Below are positions 22,741 through 32,106 of a stretch of 39,040 bases of DNA, piece after piece; position 1 is the first letter of the stretch, and the number at the start of each line of letters is the position of its first letter. The stretch is from an uncultured Oscillospiraceae bacterium (lineage in GTDB: Bacteria > Bacillota > Clostridia > Oscillospirales > Ruminococcaceae), in contig CASFXA010000024.1 of assembly GCA_949298535.1 (NCBI GenBank), positions 1 to 39,040 of the forward strand, given 5' to 3'. The notes beneath the pieces are model-generated. The model was not told the DNA's origin, did not search any database, and saw nothing but the letters and a program-made list of their open reading frames with translations. The position numbers were made by a program, and so were the translations under genes.

Positions 22741-23718
22741 ATGAGTATGCAGCAGTTTACAGTCCCCCTGAGCAAGCTGATCGGCAAACTGAATATCGGC
22801 GTGGTGTATATGCCGGGAGAGGCCAGCGAGGTATTGATTTCCAGCGCCGACATCAACCGCCCCGGACTTCAGCTGGTGGGTTTTTTCGAGTATTTCGACA
22901 ACAAGCGGATTCAGCTGATGGGTAAAAGTGAGATGACCTTCCTCAGCCAGCAGAGCCCGGAGACGCAGGAGCAGGCTTTGGAAAAGTTTTTTGCGGCTAC
23001 GCCGGTGGCGGTGATTATCAGCCGGAATTTCGCCCCTACGGAACTGATGCTGGAGAAGGCAAAGAAGTATAAAGTTCCGGTGCTGGCCACCCCGGAGGCC
23101 ACCTCCAACTTTGCTTCGGCCCTCAACGCCATGCTGAATATTGAGCTGGCTCCCCGGGTAACCCGCCATGGCGTGCTGGTGGAGGTGTACGGCGAGGGCG
23201 TGCTGCTGCTGGGCGACAGCGGCGTGGGCAAGAGCGAAACCGCCATCGAGCTGGTCAAGCGGGGCCATCGCCTCATCGCCGACGACGCGGTGGAGATCCG
23301 CCGGGTCTCCAGCAAGACGCTGGTGGGGTCCTCTCCGGAGAATATTCGTCACTTTTTGGAGCTGCGGGGAATCGGCATCATCAATGTCCGCCGGATTTTC
23401 GGTATCGGTTCGGTAAAGGTGACAGAAAATATTGATATGCTCATCAATCTGGAGATCTGGAACCAGTCCAAGGTTTATGACCGCATGGGGATGGAAAATG
23501 AGTTCACCGATATTTTGGGTATTTCGGTGCCTTCTTTGACCATTCCGGTCAAACCGGGACGGAATCTGGCGATTATTATTGAAGTTGCCGCTATGAACAA
23601 TCGTCAGAAAAAAATGGGTTACAACGCCGCCCATGAATTGCTGGAGCGGTTGGGGATGGGGGATGATATTCCCGCGAACACCACCCGCAAGAGCGCCGAT
23701 CAGTTTGACTTTTTCTGA
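22741..23718 (+). CDS. hprK: HPr kinase/phosphorylase
   Basis: The 325-residue protein is full length for HprK, which phosphorylates HPr on Ser46 and removes that phosphate. It thus sets carbon catabolite control in Firmicutes. The N-terminal domain (1-130) is followed by the kinase core: Walker A GDSGVGKS at 158-165, LIADDAVEIRR, ELRGIGIINVRRIFG, and the C-terminal PVKPGRNLAIIIEVAAMNNR. The ribosome site is modest (GCAGGG). It leads an operon with a PHP phosphatase, an HMGL-like lyase, murB, whiA and dnaE. Confidence 0.95.
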   Translation: MSMQQFTVPLSKLIGKLNIGVVYMPGEASEVLISSADINRPGLQLVGFFEYFDNKRIQLMGKSEMTFLSQQSPETQEQALEKFFAATPVAVIISRNFAPTELMLEKAKKYKVPVLATPEATSNFASALNAMLNIELAPRVTRHGVLVEVYGEGVLLLGDSGVGKSETAIELVKRGHRLIADDAVEIRRVSSKTLVGSSPENIRHFLELRGIGIINVRRIFGIGSVKVTENIDMLINLEIWNQSKVYDRMGMENEFTDILGISVPSLTIPVKPGRNLAIIIEVAAMNNRQKKMGYNAAHELLERLGMGDDIPANTTRKSADQFDFF

Positions 23719-23748
23719 TGAATTGACGGCAGACCGATTCGGTACCGT

Positions 23749-23788
23749 TTCCCGCGGTTTTGCGCCAGCTGGTGGAAAGCCGCGGGAA
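23749..23788. repeat. Intercistronic hairpin hprK/PHP
   Basis: TTCCCGCGG (23749-23757) pairs with CCGCGGGAA (23780-23788); the loop holds the palindrome CCAGCTGG. There is no T-run, so it is more likely an mRNA processing or stability element than a terminator. Confidence 0.45.
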
Positions 23789-23850
23789 CTTCACGCATAG
23801 GATAGAACGGCGCTGCGCAAGCGGCCTTCTGGAAAGGAAACGGAATTTTT

Positions 23851-24579
23851 ATGAATATTTGCGGCGATACCCATACCCATACGCTGATTTGTCAGCACGC
23901 CTTCAGCACGCTTCTGGAAAATGTGGCCCAGGCAAAGCGTCTGGGGCATCGCTTTTTGGCGGCAACGGAACACGGTCCGGCCATGGCGGCTGCGCCCATT
24001 ATCTGGTATCACATGAATCTTCCCCGTTTTGTGCCCCAGGTGCTGGATGGCGTTGTGGTGCTGAGAGGGTGCGAGGCCAATGTGCTGCCGGATGGGACGC
24101 TGGATCTTCCTGACGGTGTTCTGCGGCGTCTGGATTGGACGATCGCTTCCATCCACGGAGGCATTGTACCGGAAGGGCTGACGGAGCAGGAGTACACCGA
24201 TCTGTGGCTGAAGGTGGCGGAAAATCCCTATGTGGACTGTATTGGACATCTGGGGCAGGAAAAATTCAAGCCGGATTATCCCACAGTGATCAAAGCCTTC
24301 CGGGACCATCACAAGGTGGTAGAGATTAACGCCTCCTCCCATGTTGTCCGTCCAGGCTGCACGGAAAACTGCCGCCAGATCGTTCGCCTGTGCAAAGAGT
24401 ATCAGGTGCCGCTGGTCCTTTCCTCCGACGCCCACTTTGCCACCGCCATCGGACAGGTGGACTGGTGCATCCAGCTGGTGGAGGAGGAGGGCTATCCGGA
24501 GCAGTGGGTTCTCAACAGTGATTATCAGCGGTTCCGCCAGGGGGTAAAACAACTCCGGGGCGTGGAACTGCCGGAATAA
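23851..24579 (+). CDS. PHP-domain phosphatase, YcdX-like
   Basis: A 242-residue protein with the PHP metal-binding signatures: DTHTHT at 6-11, TEHGPAM near 39-45, the SIHGG segment near 98-102, EINASS near 158, and SSDAHFA near 194-200. It belongs to the YcdX-like stand-alone PHP phosphohydrolases that use a trinuclear metal centre. The AAAGGAAACGG ribosome site precedes the ATG. PHP genes often follow hprK in Clostridia. The substrate is unknown. Confidence 0.88.
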   Translation: MNICGDTHTHTLICQHAFSTLLENVAQAKRLGHRFLAATEHGPAMAAAPIIWYHMNLPRFVPQVLDGVVVLRGCEANVLPDGTLDLPDGVLRRLDWTIASIHGGIVPEGLTEQEYTDLWLKVAENPYVDCIGHLGQEKFKPDYPTVIKAFRDHHKVVEINASSHVVRPGCTENCRQIVRLCKEYQVPLVLSSDAHFATAIGQVDWCIQLVEEEGYPEQWVLNSDYQRFRQGVKQLRGVELPE

Positions 24580-24625
24580 AGAAAAACAGCAGAACAGATG
24601 AAATTTTCAGAAGGAGGAAGGAACA

Positions 24626-25561
24626 ATTCTTACTTATCCAAAATCCATCACCGTTTGTGAGGTCTCCACCAGAGACGGTTTTCAGAGCCTTCCCTTCGAG
24701 ATTGGGGTGGAAGACAAACTTCAGCTGCTGGAAAAGATCGCTGACGCAGGGATCCGGGAGATTGAAGTGGGTTCCTTTGTGCCGGGCGCTGACGAAAATC
24801 AGTGGCGGATGGGCAGCACGCCGGAAGTGTTCCGCCGGATGAAGAGACGTCCGGGAGTAGTGTATCGGGCGCTGCTTCAAACGCCTGCGGGCGCCCGGCA
24901 GGCCATTGACAGCGGCTGCGGGAAATTTAAGATCAATATTTCCGGCAGCGAGAAGCATTATTGGCTGATGACGGGGCAAAGCATTGCTGATGGTGTCAAG
25001 GGATTTGTGGAGATTGGAAAGATGGCGGCGGACAATGGCGTAGCGCTGCTGGGCTCCATCTCCCTGGCCTTCCTCTCCCCCTACGACGGACAGGTACCTC
25101 TGGAACGGCTGAGCATGATTATTGAGAATTTCCTCGCCTGCGGCGCGCAGGAAATCTCCCTCAATGATACAGCCGGCATGGCTACTCCGGCGATGGTGTA
25201 CGATTATTTTTGCCAGATGCAGCAGCGGTTCCCCCAGGTGAAGGCTTGGGCGTTCCATCCCCACAATACCAGAGGAATGGGGCTGGCCAATACCCTGGCG
25301 GCCCTTCAGGCGGGGGTTGCGAAGGTGGATGCCTCCCTGGCCGGCATCGGCGGGTGCAGCGTGTTTAAGAATGCCAGCGGCAATATTTCCACTGAGGATC
25401 TGGTTTATCTGTTGGATGGAATGGGCATTGAGACCGGCGTTCAGATGCCTGCGCTGCTTGAGGCGGGACAGATGGTGGAGAAACTGGTGAAAGGTCACGG
25501 CTGCGACAGTTACCTGCAGCGGCTGGAAAAAATTAAAAATTCCGGCCAGCAGGTGGAATAA
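24626..25561 (+). CDS. HMG-CoA lyase-like (DRE-TIM) enzyme with ATT start
   Basis: A 311-residue HMG-CoA-lyase-type aldolase. The catalytic and metal motif TRDGFQ (R16, D17) lies at the N-terminus, with IEVGSFV, FHPHNTRGMGLANTLAALQAG and GIGGCSVFKNASGNISTEDL downstream. The first ATG/GTG/TTG in frame is GTG at 24707, but that would remove TRDGFQ. Upstream of it the frame is open back to the TGA at 24599 with no canonical start. AAGGAGG at 24611-24617 sits 8 bases before ATT at 24626, which gives a normal-length N-terminus. ATT is therefore the likely start codon (as known for E. coli infC). The reaction is cleavage of an acyl-CoA or similar to release acetyl-CoA or pyruvate; the exact substrate is unknown. 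Confidence 0.75.
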   Translation: MLTYPKSITVCEVSTRDGFQSLPFEIGVEDKLQLLEKIADAGIREIEVGSFVPGADENQWRMGSTPEVFRRMKRRPGVVYRALLQTPAGARQAIDSGCGKFKINISGSEKHYWLMTGQSIADGVKGFVEIGKMAADNGVALLGSISLAFLSPYDGQVPLERLSMIIENFLACGAQEISLNDTAGMATPAMVYDYFCQMQQRFPQVKAWAFHPHNTRGMGLANTLAALQAGVAKVDASLAGIGGCSVFKNASGNISTEDLVYLLDGMGIETGVQMPALLEAGQMVEKLVKGHGCDSYLQRLEKIKNSGQQVE

Positions 25562-25582
25562 AGGAAGAAAGGCGGCGACAGG

Positions 25583-26497
25583 GTGAAAGCAGAAGATTTT
25601 TCCTGCCTGAGGAAGGCGCTGACAGAAGCGGGGATTCCCTTTTTGGAGCAGGAACCAATGGCGGCCCATACCACCTTTCGGGTGGGGGGAGCGGCGCCGG
25701 TATTGATTGAGCCGCGCTCGGAGCAGCAGGCTATTGCATCCATTAAATACTGCCGTCAGTATAAAATCCCTGTTTTTATCCTGGGAAGGGGCTCCAACCT
25801 GTTGGTTTCCGATGACCCCCTGCCGCTGGCGGTTCTTCATTTGGGAGAAGGCTACAGCAGCTTGCAGCGCACTGGTCCGGAGGAAATTACCGCCCAGAGC
25901 GGCGCGCTGCTGATGAATCTCTGCCGTATGGCCCGGGATCTGGAGCTGTCCGGGCTGGAATTCGCCTATGGTATCCCCGGTTCCGTGGGCGGCGGTGTCT
26001 ATATGAATGCAGGAGCCTATGGCGGAGAACTGAAGGATGTGGTGACCCGGGTCCGCTATCTGGATGAGGAGGGAGCCATTCAGGAGGCATCCGGAGAGGA
26101 GCTGGCTTTTAGCTATCGCCGCAGCCTTTTTTCCGGCAGGGGATGCCTCATCCTTTCAGCCGCTTTCCGTCTGCATCCAGGCCGGAGGGAGGAAATCTCC
26201 GCCGCGATGGAGGACTATATGGAGCGGCGCCGTTCCAAGCAGCCGCTGGAATACGGCAGCGCCGGCAGCACCTTCAAGCGTCCGGAGGGAGCCTACGCCT
26301 CCGCGCTCATCGATCAATGCGGACTGAAGGGATATACTGTCGGCGGCGCGCAGGTGAGCGAAAAGCACGCGGGTTTTGTCATCAATCGGGGCGGCGCCAC
26401 CTGCGCTCAAATCAAGGCTGTGATGGCTCATGTAGCTGCAACGGTGGAGGAGCAGACCGGTTTCCGCCTGGAGCCGGAGATCCGGATGCTCCCTTAA
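25583..26497 (+). CDS. murB: UDP-N-acetylenolpyruvoylglucosamine reductase
   Basis: The 304-residue protein is full length for MurB, which reduces UDP-GlcNAc-enolpyruvate to UDP-MurNAc with NADPH and FAD in peptidoglycan synthesis. It starts at GTG with AAAGGCGG upstream. Visible motifs are TTFRVGG near 30, ILGRGSNLLVSD near 71-82, YGIPGSVGGGVYMNAGAYGG, the catalytic-serine segment GSAGSTFKRP and the C-terminal LEPEIRML. It is followed by whiA after 28 bases. Confidence 0.94.
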   Translation: MKAEDFSCLRKALTEAGIPFLEQEPMAAHTTFRVGGAAPVLIEPRSEQQAIASIKYCRQYKIPVFILGRGSNLLVSDDPLPLAVLHLGEGYSSLQRTGPEEITAQSGALLMNLCRMARDLELSGLEFAYGIPGSVGGGVYMNAGAYGGELKDVVTRVRYLDEEGAIQEASGEELAFSYRRSLFSGRGCLILSAAFRLHPGRREEISAAMEDYMERRRSKQPLEYGSAGSTFKRPEGAYASALIDQCGLKGYTVGGAQVSEKHAGFVINRGGATCAQIKAVMAHVAATVEEQTGFRLEPEIRMLP

Positions 26498-26525
26498 TGG
26501 ACTATTTCAACAGGAGCGGGACGCC

Positions 26526-27425
26526 ATGTCGTATACTTCCCAGGCTAAAAATGAGATCCTTTCGGATCGTCACCTCCGAAGCCGGTTTCGCAACCAACTG
26601 GCCTTCGGCCTGATTTCCTTTGCCCAGCGATACGGACAGGACGGTGTGCAGCTGAGCACCATGGAGAGTGGAGTTGCCCGGCTGTACGCCTCTCTGATCC
26701 CCAAGGTGATTCCATTGCAGGGGACCATTACCACGGTGGAAACGGACAATGCCGGGCACGCCGCCTATAATGTCCGTTTGGACCAGGTGGAGGACCGGCG
26801 GAATTTGCTGAATTATTTTGCCATGCTTTATCCTGAGGGGATCACCTATGATCTGTTGGGAGGAGACGAGGGGACGGCGGCGTTTGTCAGCGGCGCGTTT
26901 TTGGCCTGCGGCAGTTTGGCGGACCCCAACCGGGATTATCATTTGGAGTTTGCCCTGCCCCGGGCGGAATTGGAGCCGATTCTGGCAGGGATCCTGGGGG
27001 AAGTGGGCTTTCTGCCCAAGCAAACCAAAAGGCGGGGGCTGCCGGTGATTTATTTCCATGACAGCGAGCAGATAGAAGATCTCCTGACCTTTATGCACTG
27101 TTCCAGGATGTCGCTGGAGCTGATGGGGATCAAGGTCCTCAAGGAGCGCCGCAACGCCGCCAACCGGGCTTTCAACTGCGACAGCGCCAATATTGACAAA
27201 GTGGTGGGTGCGGCTGCCGCCCAAATTGCGGATATTCGCCTTCTCACCCGGGAGCAGGGGTTGGAGGTGCTGCCTGATGAGCTGCGGGAGACGGCCCGCC
27301 TGCGCTTGGAGATGCCGGAGGCCTCCCTTCGGGAGCTGGCGGATGCTCTGGGAATTTCCAGGTCCGGAGTGAATCATCGGCTCAAACGCCTCAGCCAGCT
27401 TGCCAGAAAGGAACTGGGAGAATAA
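26526..27425 (+). CDS. whiA: WhiA DNA-binding protein
   Basis: The 299-residue WhiA protein joins a homing-endonuclease-like N-terminal half (GAFLACGSLADPNRDYHLEF) to a C-terminal HTH (LRELADALGISRSGVNHRLKRL). The link segment RRNAANRAFNCDSANIDKVV is typical. WhiA affects cell division, chromosome segregation and, in Streptomyces, sporulation. In most Firmicutes it follows rapZ and yvcK; here murB is directly upstream and those two are absent from the spot. Confidence 0.94.
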   Translation: MSYTSQAKNEILSDRHLRSRFRNQLAFGLISFAQRYGQDGVQLSTMESGVARLYASLIPKVIPLQGTITTVETDNAGHAAYNVRLDQVEDRRNLLNYFAMLYPEGITYDLLGGDEGTAAFVSGAFLACGSLADPNRDYHLEFALPRAELEPILAGILGEVGFLPKQTKRRGLPVIYFHDSEQIEDLLTFMHCSRMSLELMGIKVLKERRNAANRAFNCDSANIDKVVGAAAAQIADIRLLTREQGLEVLPDELRETARLRLEMPEASLRELADALGISRSGVNHRLKRLSQLARKELGE

Positions 27426-27461
27426 TGACGACAGTATAAAAAGCGGAAAGGGACTCATCAT

Positions 27462-30400
27462 ATGCCGGATTTTGTACATCTGCACGTCCACTCGGAATAC
27501 AGCTTGTTGGATGGGGCCTGCCGGATCAAGGGGCTGGCGGCCCGGGCCAAGGAGCTGGGACAGAACGCCGTAGCTATCACCGACCATGGGGTGATGTACG
27601 GCGTCATCGATTTTTATAAGGAAGCAAAGAAACAGGGGATCAAACCCATCATCGGCTGCGAGGTGTATGTGGCCCCCCGTTCCCGCTTTGATAAGGAAGC
27701 CCGGTTGGACGGAAAGCCGTACCATTTGGTGCTGCTTTGTGAAAACAATACCGGCTATCGCAATCTGACCCATTTGGTTTCCCAGGGCTTTATTGAAGGC
27801 TTTTATTCCAAACCCCGGATTGACCGGGAGCTGCTGGAGGGGCATACAGAGGGCCTCATCTGTCTGTCCGCCTGCCTGGCGGGGGAGATTCCCCGGGCGC
27901 TGCTCAGCGGGGATTATGCGGGGGCCAGGGAGACCGCCCTGTGGTACCAGAAGCAATTTGGCCCCGATCATTATTATATTGAAATTCAGAATCACGGCAT
28001 CGAGGAGCAGCAGCGGATTCTTCCGGATCTCATCCGTCTGTCAGAGGAAACGGGAATTGGTCTGGTGGCCACAAATGACGCCCATTATCTGGCCCGGGAG
28101 GACGCCCGGATGCAGAATCTCCTGGTTTGTATTCAGACGGGGAAAACTGTGGGGGAGGGTTCCGCCCTGGAGTTTCCCACCCAGGAGTTTTACCTGAAAA
28201 GCGGCGAGGAAATGGCTCAGCTGTTTTCTGCGGTGCCCTCTGCCATTTCCAATACTCAGAAGATCGCTGATATGTGTCAGGTGGAGTTTGAGTTCGGAAA
28301 AACAAAGCTGCCCTACTTTCGGGCGCCTGACGGGGAGGAGAATGTTCACTATTTTCGCCGTCTTTGCTATGAAGGTCTGGAGCGGCATTATGGTCCCCAT
28401 CCCCCGGAGGAAGTCCGTCAGCGGTTGGAATATGAGCTGGATGTGGTGGAGCGGATGGGGTATGTGGATTACTACCTGATCGTCTTTGATTTTATCAACT
28501 ACGCCCGCTCCCAAGGGATTCCGGTGGGGCCCGGACGGGGTTCCGGAGCGGGCAGCCTGGCGGCTTACTGCATCGGGATCACCGGCATTGACCCCATGAA
28601 ATTCCAGCTGCTTTTTGAGCGGTTTCTCAATCCGGAGCGGGTGAGTATGCCGGATTTTGATATTGATTTCTGTTATGTTCGCCGTCCCGAGGTGATCGAT
28701 TATGTAGTGCGCAAATACGGGGCCGACCATGTGGCTCAGATTGTTACCTTCGGTACCATGGCGGCCCGGGGCGCCATTCGGGATGTGGGCAGGGCGCTGG
28801 GAATCAGCTATCCTCAGGTGGACCAGGTGGCCAAGCTGGTTCCGATGGAGCTGCATATCACGCTGGACAAGGCCGTGAGCGCCAGCAAGGAGCTGCAAAC
28901 CATGATGGAGCAGGATCCCCGTGTGGCAGAGCTGATTGATCTTGCCCGAAAGGTGGAGGGGATGCCCCGTCACGCATCCACCCATGCCGCCGGCGTGGTT
29001 ATCACCCGGGACACGGTGGAGAGCTATGTTCCCCTGGCCAAGAACGACGAATCCATTGTCACCCAGTTCACCATGACCACCCTGGAGGAGCTGGGGCTGC
29101 TGAAGATGGACTTTCTGGGGCTGCGGAACCTGACGGTGATCGCCGATGCGGAAAAGATGATCCGCTCCGCCCACGATCCGGATTTCCATATCGACAGTAT
29201 ATCCCTGGAGGACCCGGCGGTGTTTGAGATGCTTTCCCAGGGGAACACCGGAGGAGTGTTTCAGTTTGAATCCGGCGGGATGCGGAAGATGCTGATGCAG
29301 CTGCGCCCCGAGTCGGTGGAGGATCTCATTGCCGCCATCTCCCTTTACCGTCCCGGTCCTATGGAGTCCATCCCCAAATACATTGAGAACCGCCATCATC
29401 CGGAAAAGGTGAGCTACCGCACGCCGCAGCTGAAGCCCATTCTGGACGTCACTTACGGCTGCATTGTTTATCAGGAGCAGGTGATGCAGATTTGCCGGGA
29501 GCTGGCCGGCTACAGCTACGGACAAGCGGATCTGGTGCGCCGCGCTATGGCGAAGAAAAAGGCCGACGTCATGGAAAAGGAGCGGGGGAATTTCATCTCC
29601 GGATGCGGCAAAAATAATATTTCTCCGGAAATCGCCAATCAGATCTTTGATGAGATGAGCAGCTTTGCCGCTTATGCCTTCAACAAATCCCATGCGGCGG
29701 CCTATGCGGTGGTGGCTTATCAGACCGCCTGGCTGCGCTGTCACTATCCGCGGGAATATATGGCGGCGCTGCTGACCAGTATTCTGGATAATACCGACAA
29801 GGTGATCGAGTATATCGACGAATGTGGCAAGCTGAATATCCCCACCCTTCCCCCGGACATCAACCGCAGCGGCGAGGGGTTCACCGTCACGGAGGAGGGG
29901 ATTCGCTTTGGGCTGCTGGCGGTGAAAAATCTGGGAGCGGGCGTGATTCGTCAGATTCTGGAAGAGCGGAAAAATGGCAGTTACGCCAGCTTCACCGATT
30001 TCTACCAGAGGCTGTATGGCTCAGAGCTGAACAAACGCTCCATCGAAAGCCTCATCAAAAGCGGAGCCCTGGACGGTCTGGGGGCCACCCGCCGGCAGAT
30101 GCTGCAAGGATACCCGAGAGTGGGGGAGATTTTGGCGGAACAATATCAGTGGAAGAGCGTGGGCCAAACCAGCCTTTTCGGGGAGAGCCAGGAGGCGGAG
30201 GAAATCCAGCTGCCCCCAGCGGAGGAATTCAGCCACAGCGAGCTGCTTGCGATGGAAAAAGAGGTGACGGGGCTGTATCTCTCCGGCCATCCCATGAATC
30301 AGTATGCTCATCTTTATGAGCAGTACGGTGCGGTTCGTTTGAGCCGCCTTCATGATCCGGAGGTGAACCAGCGGTACGACAACCAGACGGTGGATATTCT

Positions 30401-30932
30401 GGGAATTGTGGCGGCCAAGCGGTTGAAACTGACCAGGAACAACGATAATATGGCCTTCCTTACCATTGAGGACAGCAGCGGTTCCATTGAGGTGCTGGTG
30501 TTTGCCCGGGTCTATGAACAATTTGCCGCTTCGATGAATGTAGGGGAGGCGGTGTTCGCCACAGGGCGGGTTTCCATCCGGGAGGAAGAAGCGCCAAAAC
30601 TGATTCTGGAGCGGATTCAGACGGTGGCGCAGCGTTTGGCTTTGGGAGAGGCGGGCTCCACCCCGGAACCCGCCGGGAAGCGGTCCGCCGTCAGGGCCAG
30701 GACCGGCAAGGAGGGGCTGTACCTGCGGGTGCCTTCCATGGAGGCTCCGGTGATGCAAAAGGTGCGGCTGCTGCTTCAGATTTTCGACGGCTCCACCCCG
30801 GTTTATTTCCGGGTGCTGGACAGCGGAAAGATGCTGCGGGCGCCGCAAAATCTCTGGACCACGGCGGAACCATTTGTGGTGGCGGAGCTGGAACGGGTGT
30901 TGGGTAGTGAAAATGTTAAAAATTTAGTTTGA
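27462..30932 (+). CDS. dnaE: DNA polymerase III alpha subunit
   Basis: The 1156-residue protein is full length for DnaE. A PHP domain opens it (HLHVHSEYSLLDGACRIKGL at about 6-25). The C-family polymerase palm has the aspartates of MPDFDIDF (D400 and D402) and KMDFLGLRNLT (D550). The fingers, a helix-hairpin-helix and an OB fold (VDILGIVAAKRLKLTRNNDN, about 967-986) follow. It lacks the PolC exonuclease insert, so it is DnaE rather than PolC. It is last in the hprK operon, 36 bases after whiA. Confidence 0.95.
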   Translation: MPDFVHLHVHSEYSLLDGACRIKGLAARAKELGQNAVAITDHGVMYGVIDFYKEAKKQGIKPIIGCEVYVAPRSRFDKEARLDGKPYHLVLLCENNTGYRNLTHLVSQGFIEGFYSKPRIDRELLEGHTEGLICLSACLAGEIPRALLSGDYAGARETALWYQKQFGPDHYYIEIQNHGIEEQQRILPDLIRLSEETGIGLVATNDAHYLAREDARMQNLLVCIQTGKTVGEGSALEFPTQEFYLKSGEEMAQLFSAVPSAISNTQKIADMCQVEFEFGKTKLPYFRAPDGEENVHYFRRLCYEGLERHYGPHPPEEVRQRLEYELDVVERMGYVDYYLIVFDFINYARSQGIPVGPGRGSGAGSLAAYCIGITGIDPMKFQLLFERFLNPERVSMPDFDIDFCYVRRPEVIDYVVRKYGADHVAQIVTFGTMAARGAIRDVGRALGISYPQVDQVAKLVPMELHITLDKAVSASKELQTMMEQDPRVAELIDLARKVEGMPRHASTHAAGVVITRDTVESYVPLAKNDESIVTQFTMTTLEELGLLKMDFLGLRNLTVIADAEKMIRSAHDPDFHIDSISLEDPAVFEMLSQGNTGGVFQFESGGMRKMLMQLRPESVEDLIAAISLYRPGPMESIPKYIENRHHPEKVSYRTPQLKPILDVTYGCIVYQEQVMQICRELAGYSYGQADLVRRAMAKKKADVMEKERGNFISGCGKNNISPEIANQIFDEMSSFAAYAFNKSHAAAYAVVAYQTAWLRCHYPREYMAALLTSILDNTDKVIEYIDECGKLNIPTLPPDINRSGEGFTVTEEGIRFGLLAVKNLGAGVIRQILEERKNGSYASFTDFYQRLYGSELNKRSIESLIKSGALDGLGATRRQMLQGYPRVGEILAEQYQWKSVGQTSLFGESQEAEEIQLPPAEEFSHSELLAMEKEVTGLYLSGHPMNQYAHLYEQYGAVRLSRLHDPEVNQRYDNQTVDILGIVAAKRLKLTRNNDNMAFLTIEDSSGSIEVLVFARVYEQFAASMNVGEAVFATGRVSIREEEAPKLILERIQTVAQRLALGEAGSTPEPAGKRSAVRARTGKEGLYLRVPSMEAPVMQKVRLLLQIFDGSTPVYFRVLDSGKMLRAPQNLWTTAEPFVVAELERVLGSENVKNLV

Positions 30933-30984
30933 ATCCCTTCCATCTTAGGTCAAAGTTTCAATATACGCCCCATAGATTTGCGGC

Positions 30985-30990
30985 TATAAT
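30985..30990 (+). promoter_or_regulatory. Possible -10 of the pfkA promoter
   Basis: A perfect TATAAT lies 75 bases before the pfkA start and 53 bases after the dnaE stop. No good -35 lies 16-18 bases upstream, so the promoter is weak or needs an activator. pfkA may also be read from the dnaE transcript. Confidence 0.4.
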
Positions 30991-31064
30991 AGGGGTTGAA
31001 ACAAAGAAGAATAAAAAGGAAAACCCAGGAACGATCTGAAATTAAATCACTGGAGGTCATCGAA

Positions 31065-32039
31065 ATGCAATACGAGAAAAAAACCATTGGCGTCCTCACC
31101 AGCGGCGGCGACGCGCCGGGTATGAACGCAGCGGTCCGGGCAGTGGTCCGGGCCGGGAATGTCAAGGGCCATCGGGTCGTGGGCATCCGCCGCGGCTATC
31201 AGGGTCTGATTAACGGGGACATTGAGGAGATGAACCTCCGCAGCGTCTGCGACATCATTCAACGGGGCGGTACCGTTCTTTACACCGCCCGCTGCCCTGA
31301 ATTTGTCAAGGAGGAAGGACAGCTCAAGGGCGTGGAGATGTGCCATAAAATCGGCATCGACGGCCTGGTGGTGATCGGCGGCGACGGTTCCTACCGGGGC
31401 GCCAGAGCGCTGTCCAACCGGGGAATTCCCTGCATCGGTTTGCCGGGAACCATCGACAACGACATCGCTTCCACCGAATATACCATCGGCTTTGATACCG
31501 CAGTCAATACGGTAGTGGAGAGCGTGGACCGCTTGCGGGATACCTCCCAATCCCATGACCGCTGCTCGGTGGTGGAGGTGATGGGCCGCCGCGCGGGACA
31601 TATCGCCCTTCATGCCGGCATCGCCTGCGGCGCCATTGCGGTGCTGATCCCTGAGCGGGAATTTGATGTGGATGTGGATGTAATTGACCGGATGAAGGAC
31701 ACCCTCAAAACCGGCAAGCATCATTTTATCGTTATCATCGCCGAGGGCGTGGGAGACAGCAAGCGCATCTGCGAATATATCGAAGAGAAAACCGGCATCG
31801 AATCCCGGCTGACGGTGTTGGGCCATGTGCAGCGGGGCGGCACGCCTACAGCCAAGGAGCGGGTGTATGCCAGCGTGATGGGCTACCGGGCGGTGGAACT
31901 GCTGGAGCAGGGTAAAGGCAACCGCGTGGTGGGAATACAGAACAACCGCGTGGTGGATTTCGACATTAATGATGCTCTGGAGATGACCAAGGACATCGAC
32001 CAGTATCTTTATAAGGTTGCATACGAAATTTCCATCTGA
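31065..32039 (+). CDS. pfkA: ATP-dependent 6-phosphofructokinase
   Basis: The 324-residue protein is full length for PfkA, the committed step of glycolysis. LTSGGDAPGMNAAVRAVVR begins at residue 11. The ATP-type GGDGS is at 105-109 (PPi enzymes have GGDD), the catalytic GTIDND is at 128-133, and the effector/substrate segments MGRRAGH and LGHVQRGG follow. GGAGG precedes the ATG at 31065, which is preferred over the 23-codon longer frame. pfkA after dnaE is a conserved Firmicutes order. Confidence 0.95.
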   Translation: MQYEKKTIGVLTSGGDAPGMNAAVRAVVRAGNVKGHRVVGIRRGYQGLINGDIEEMNLRSVCDIIQRGGTVLYTARCPEFVKEEGQLKGVEMCHKIGIDGLVVIGGDGSYRGARALSNRGIPCIGLPGTIDNDIASTEYTIGFDTAVNTVVESVDRLRDTSQSHDRCSVVEVMGRRAGHIALHAGIACGAIAVLIPEREFDVDVDVIDRMKDTLKTGKHHFIVIIAEGVGDSKRICEYIEEKTGIESRLTVLGHVQRGGTPTAKERVYASVMGYRAVELLEQGKGNRVVGIQNNRVVDFDINDALEMTKDIDQYLYKVAYEISI

Positions 32040-32067
32040 ATAAAAGGCTTCTTTTGTGTTCTGCAAG

Positions 32068-32106
32068 GGCCTCTGAAACAGAAATTCCTGTTTCGGAGGT
32101 CTTTTT
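32068..32106 (+). terminator. Terminator after pfkA
   Basis: A 14-bp stem, bases 32068-32081 (GGCCTCTGAAACAG) with 32088-32101 including two G-U pairs, has an AAATTC loop and is followed by TTTTT. Confidence 0.9.
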
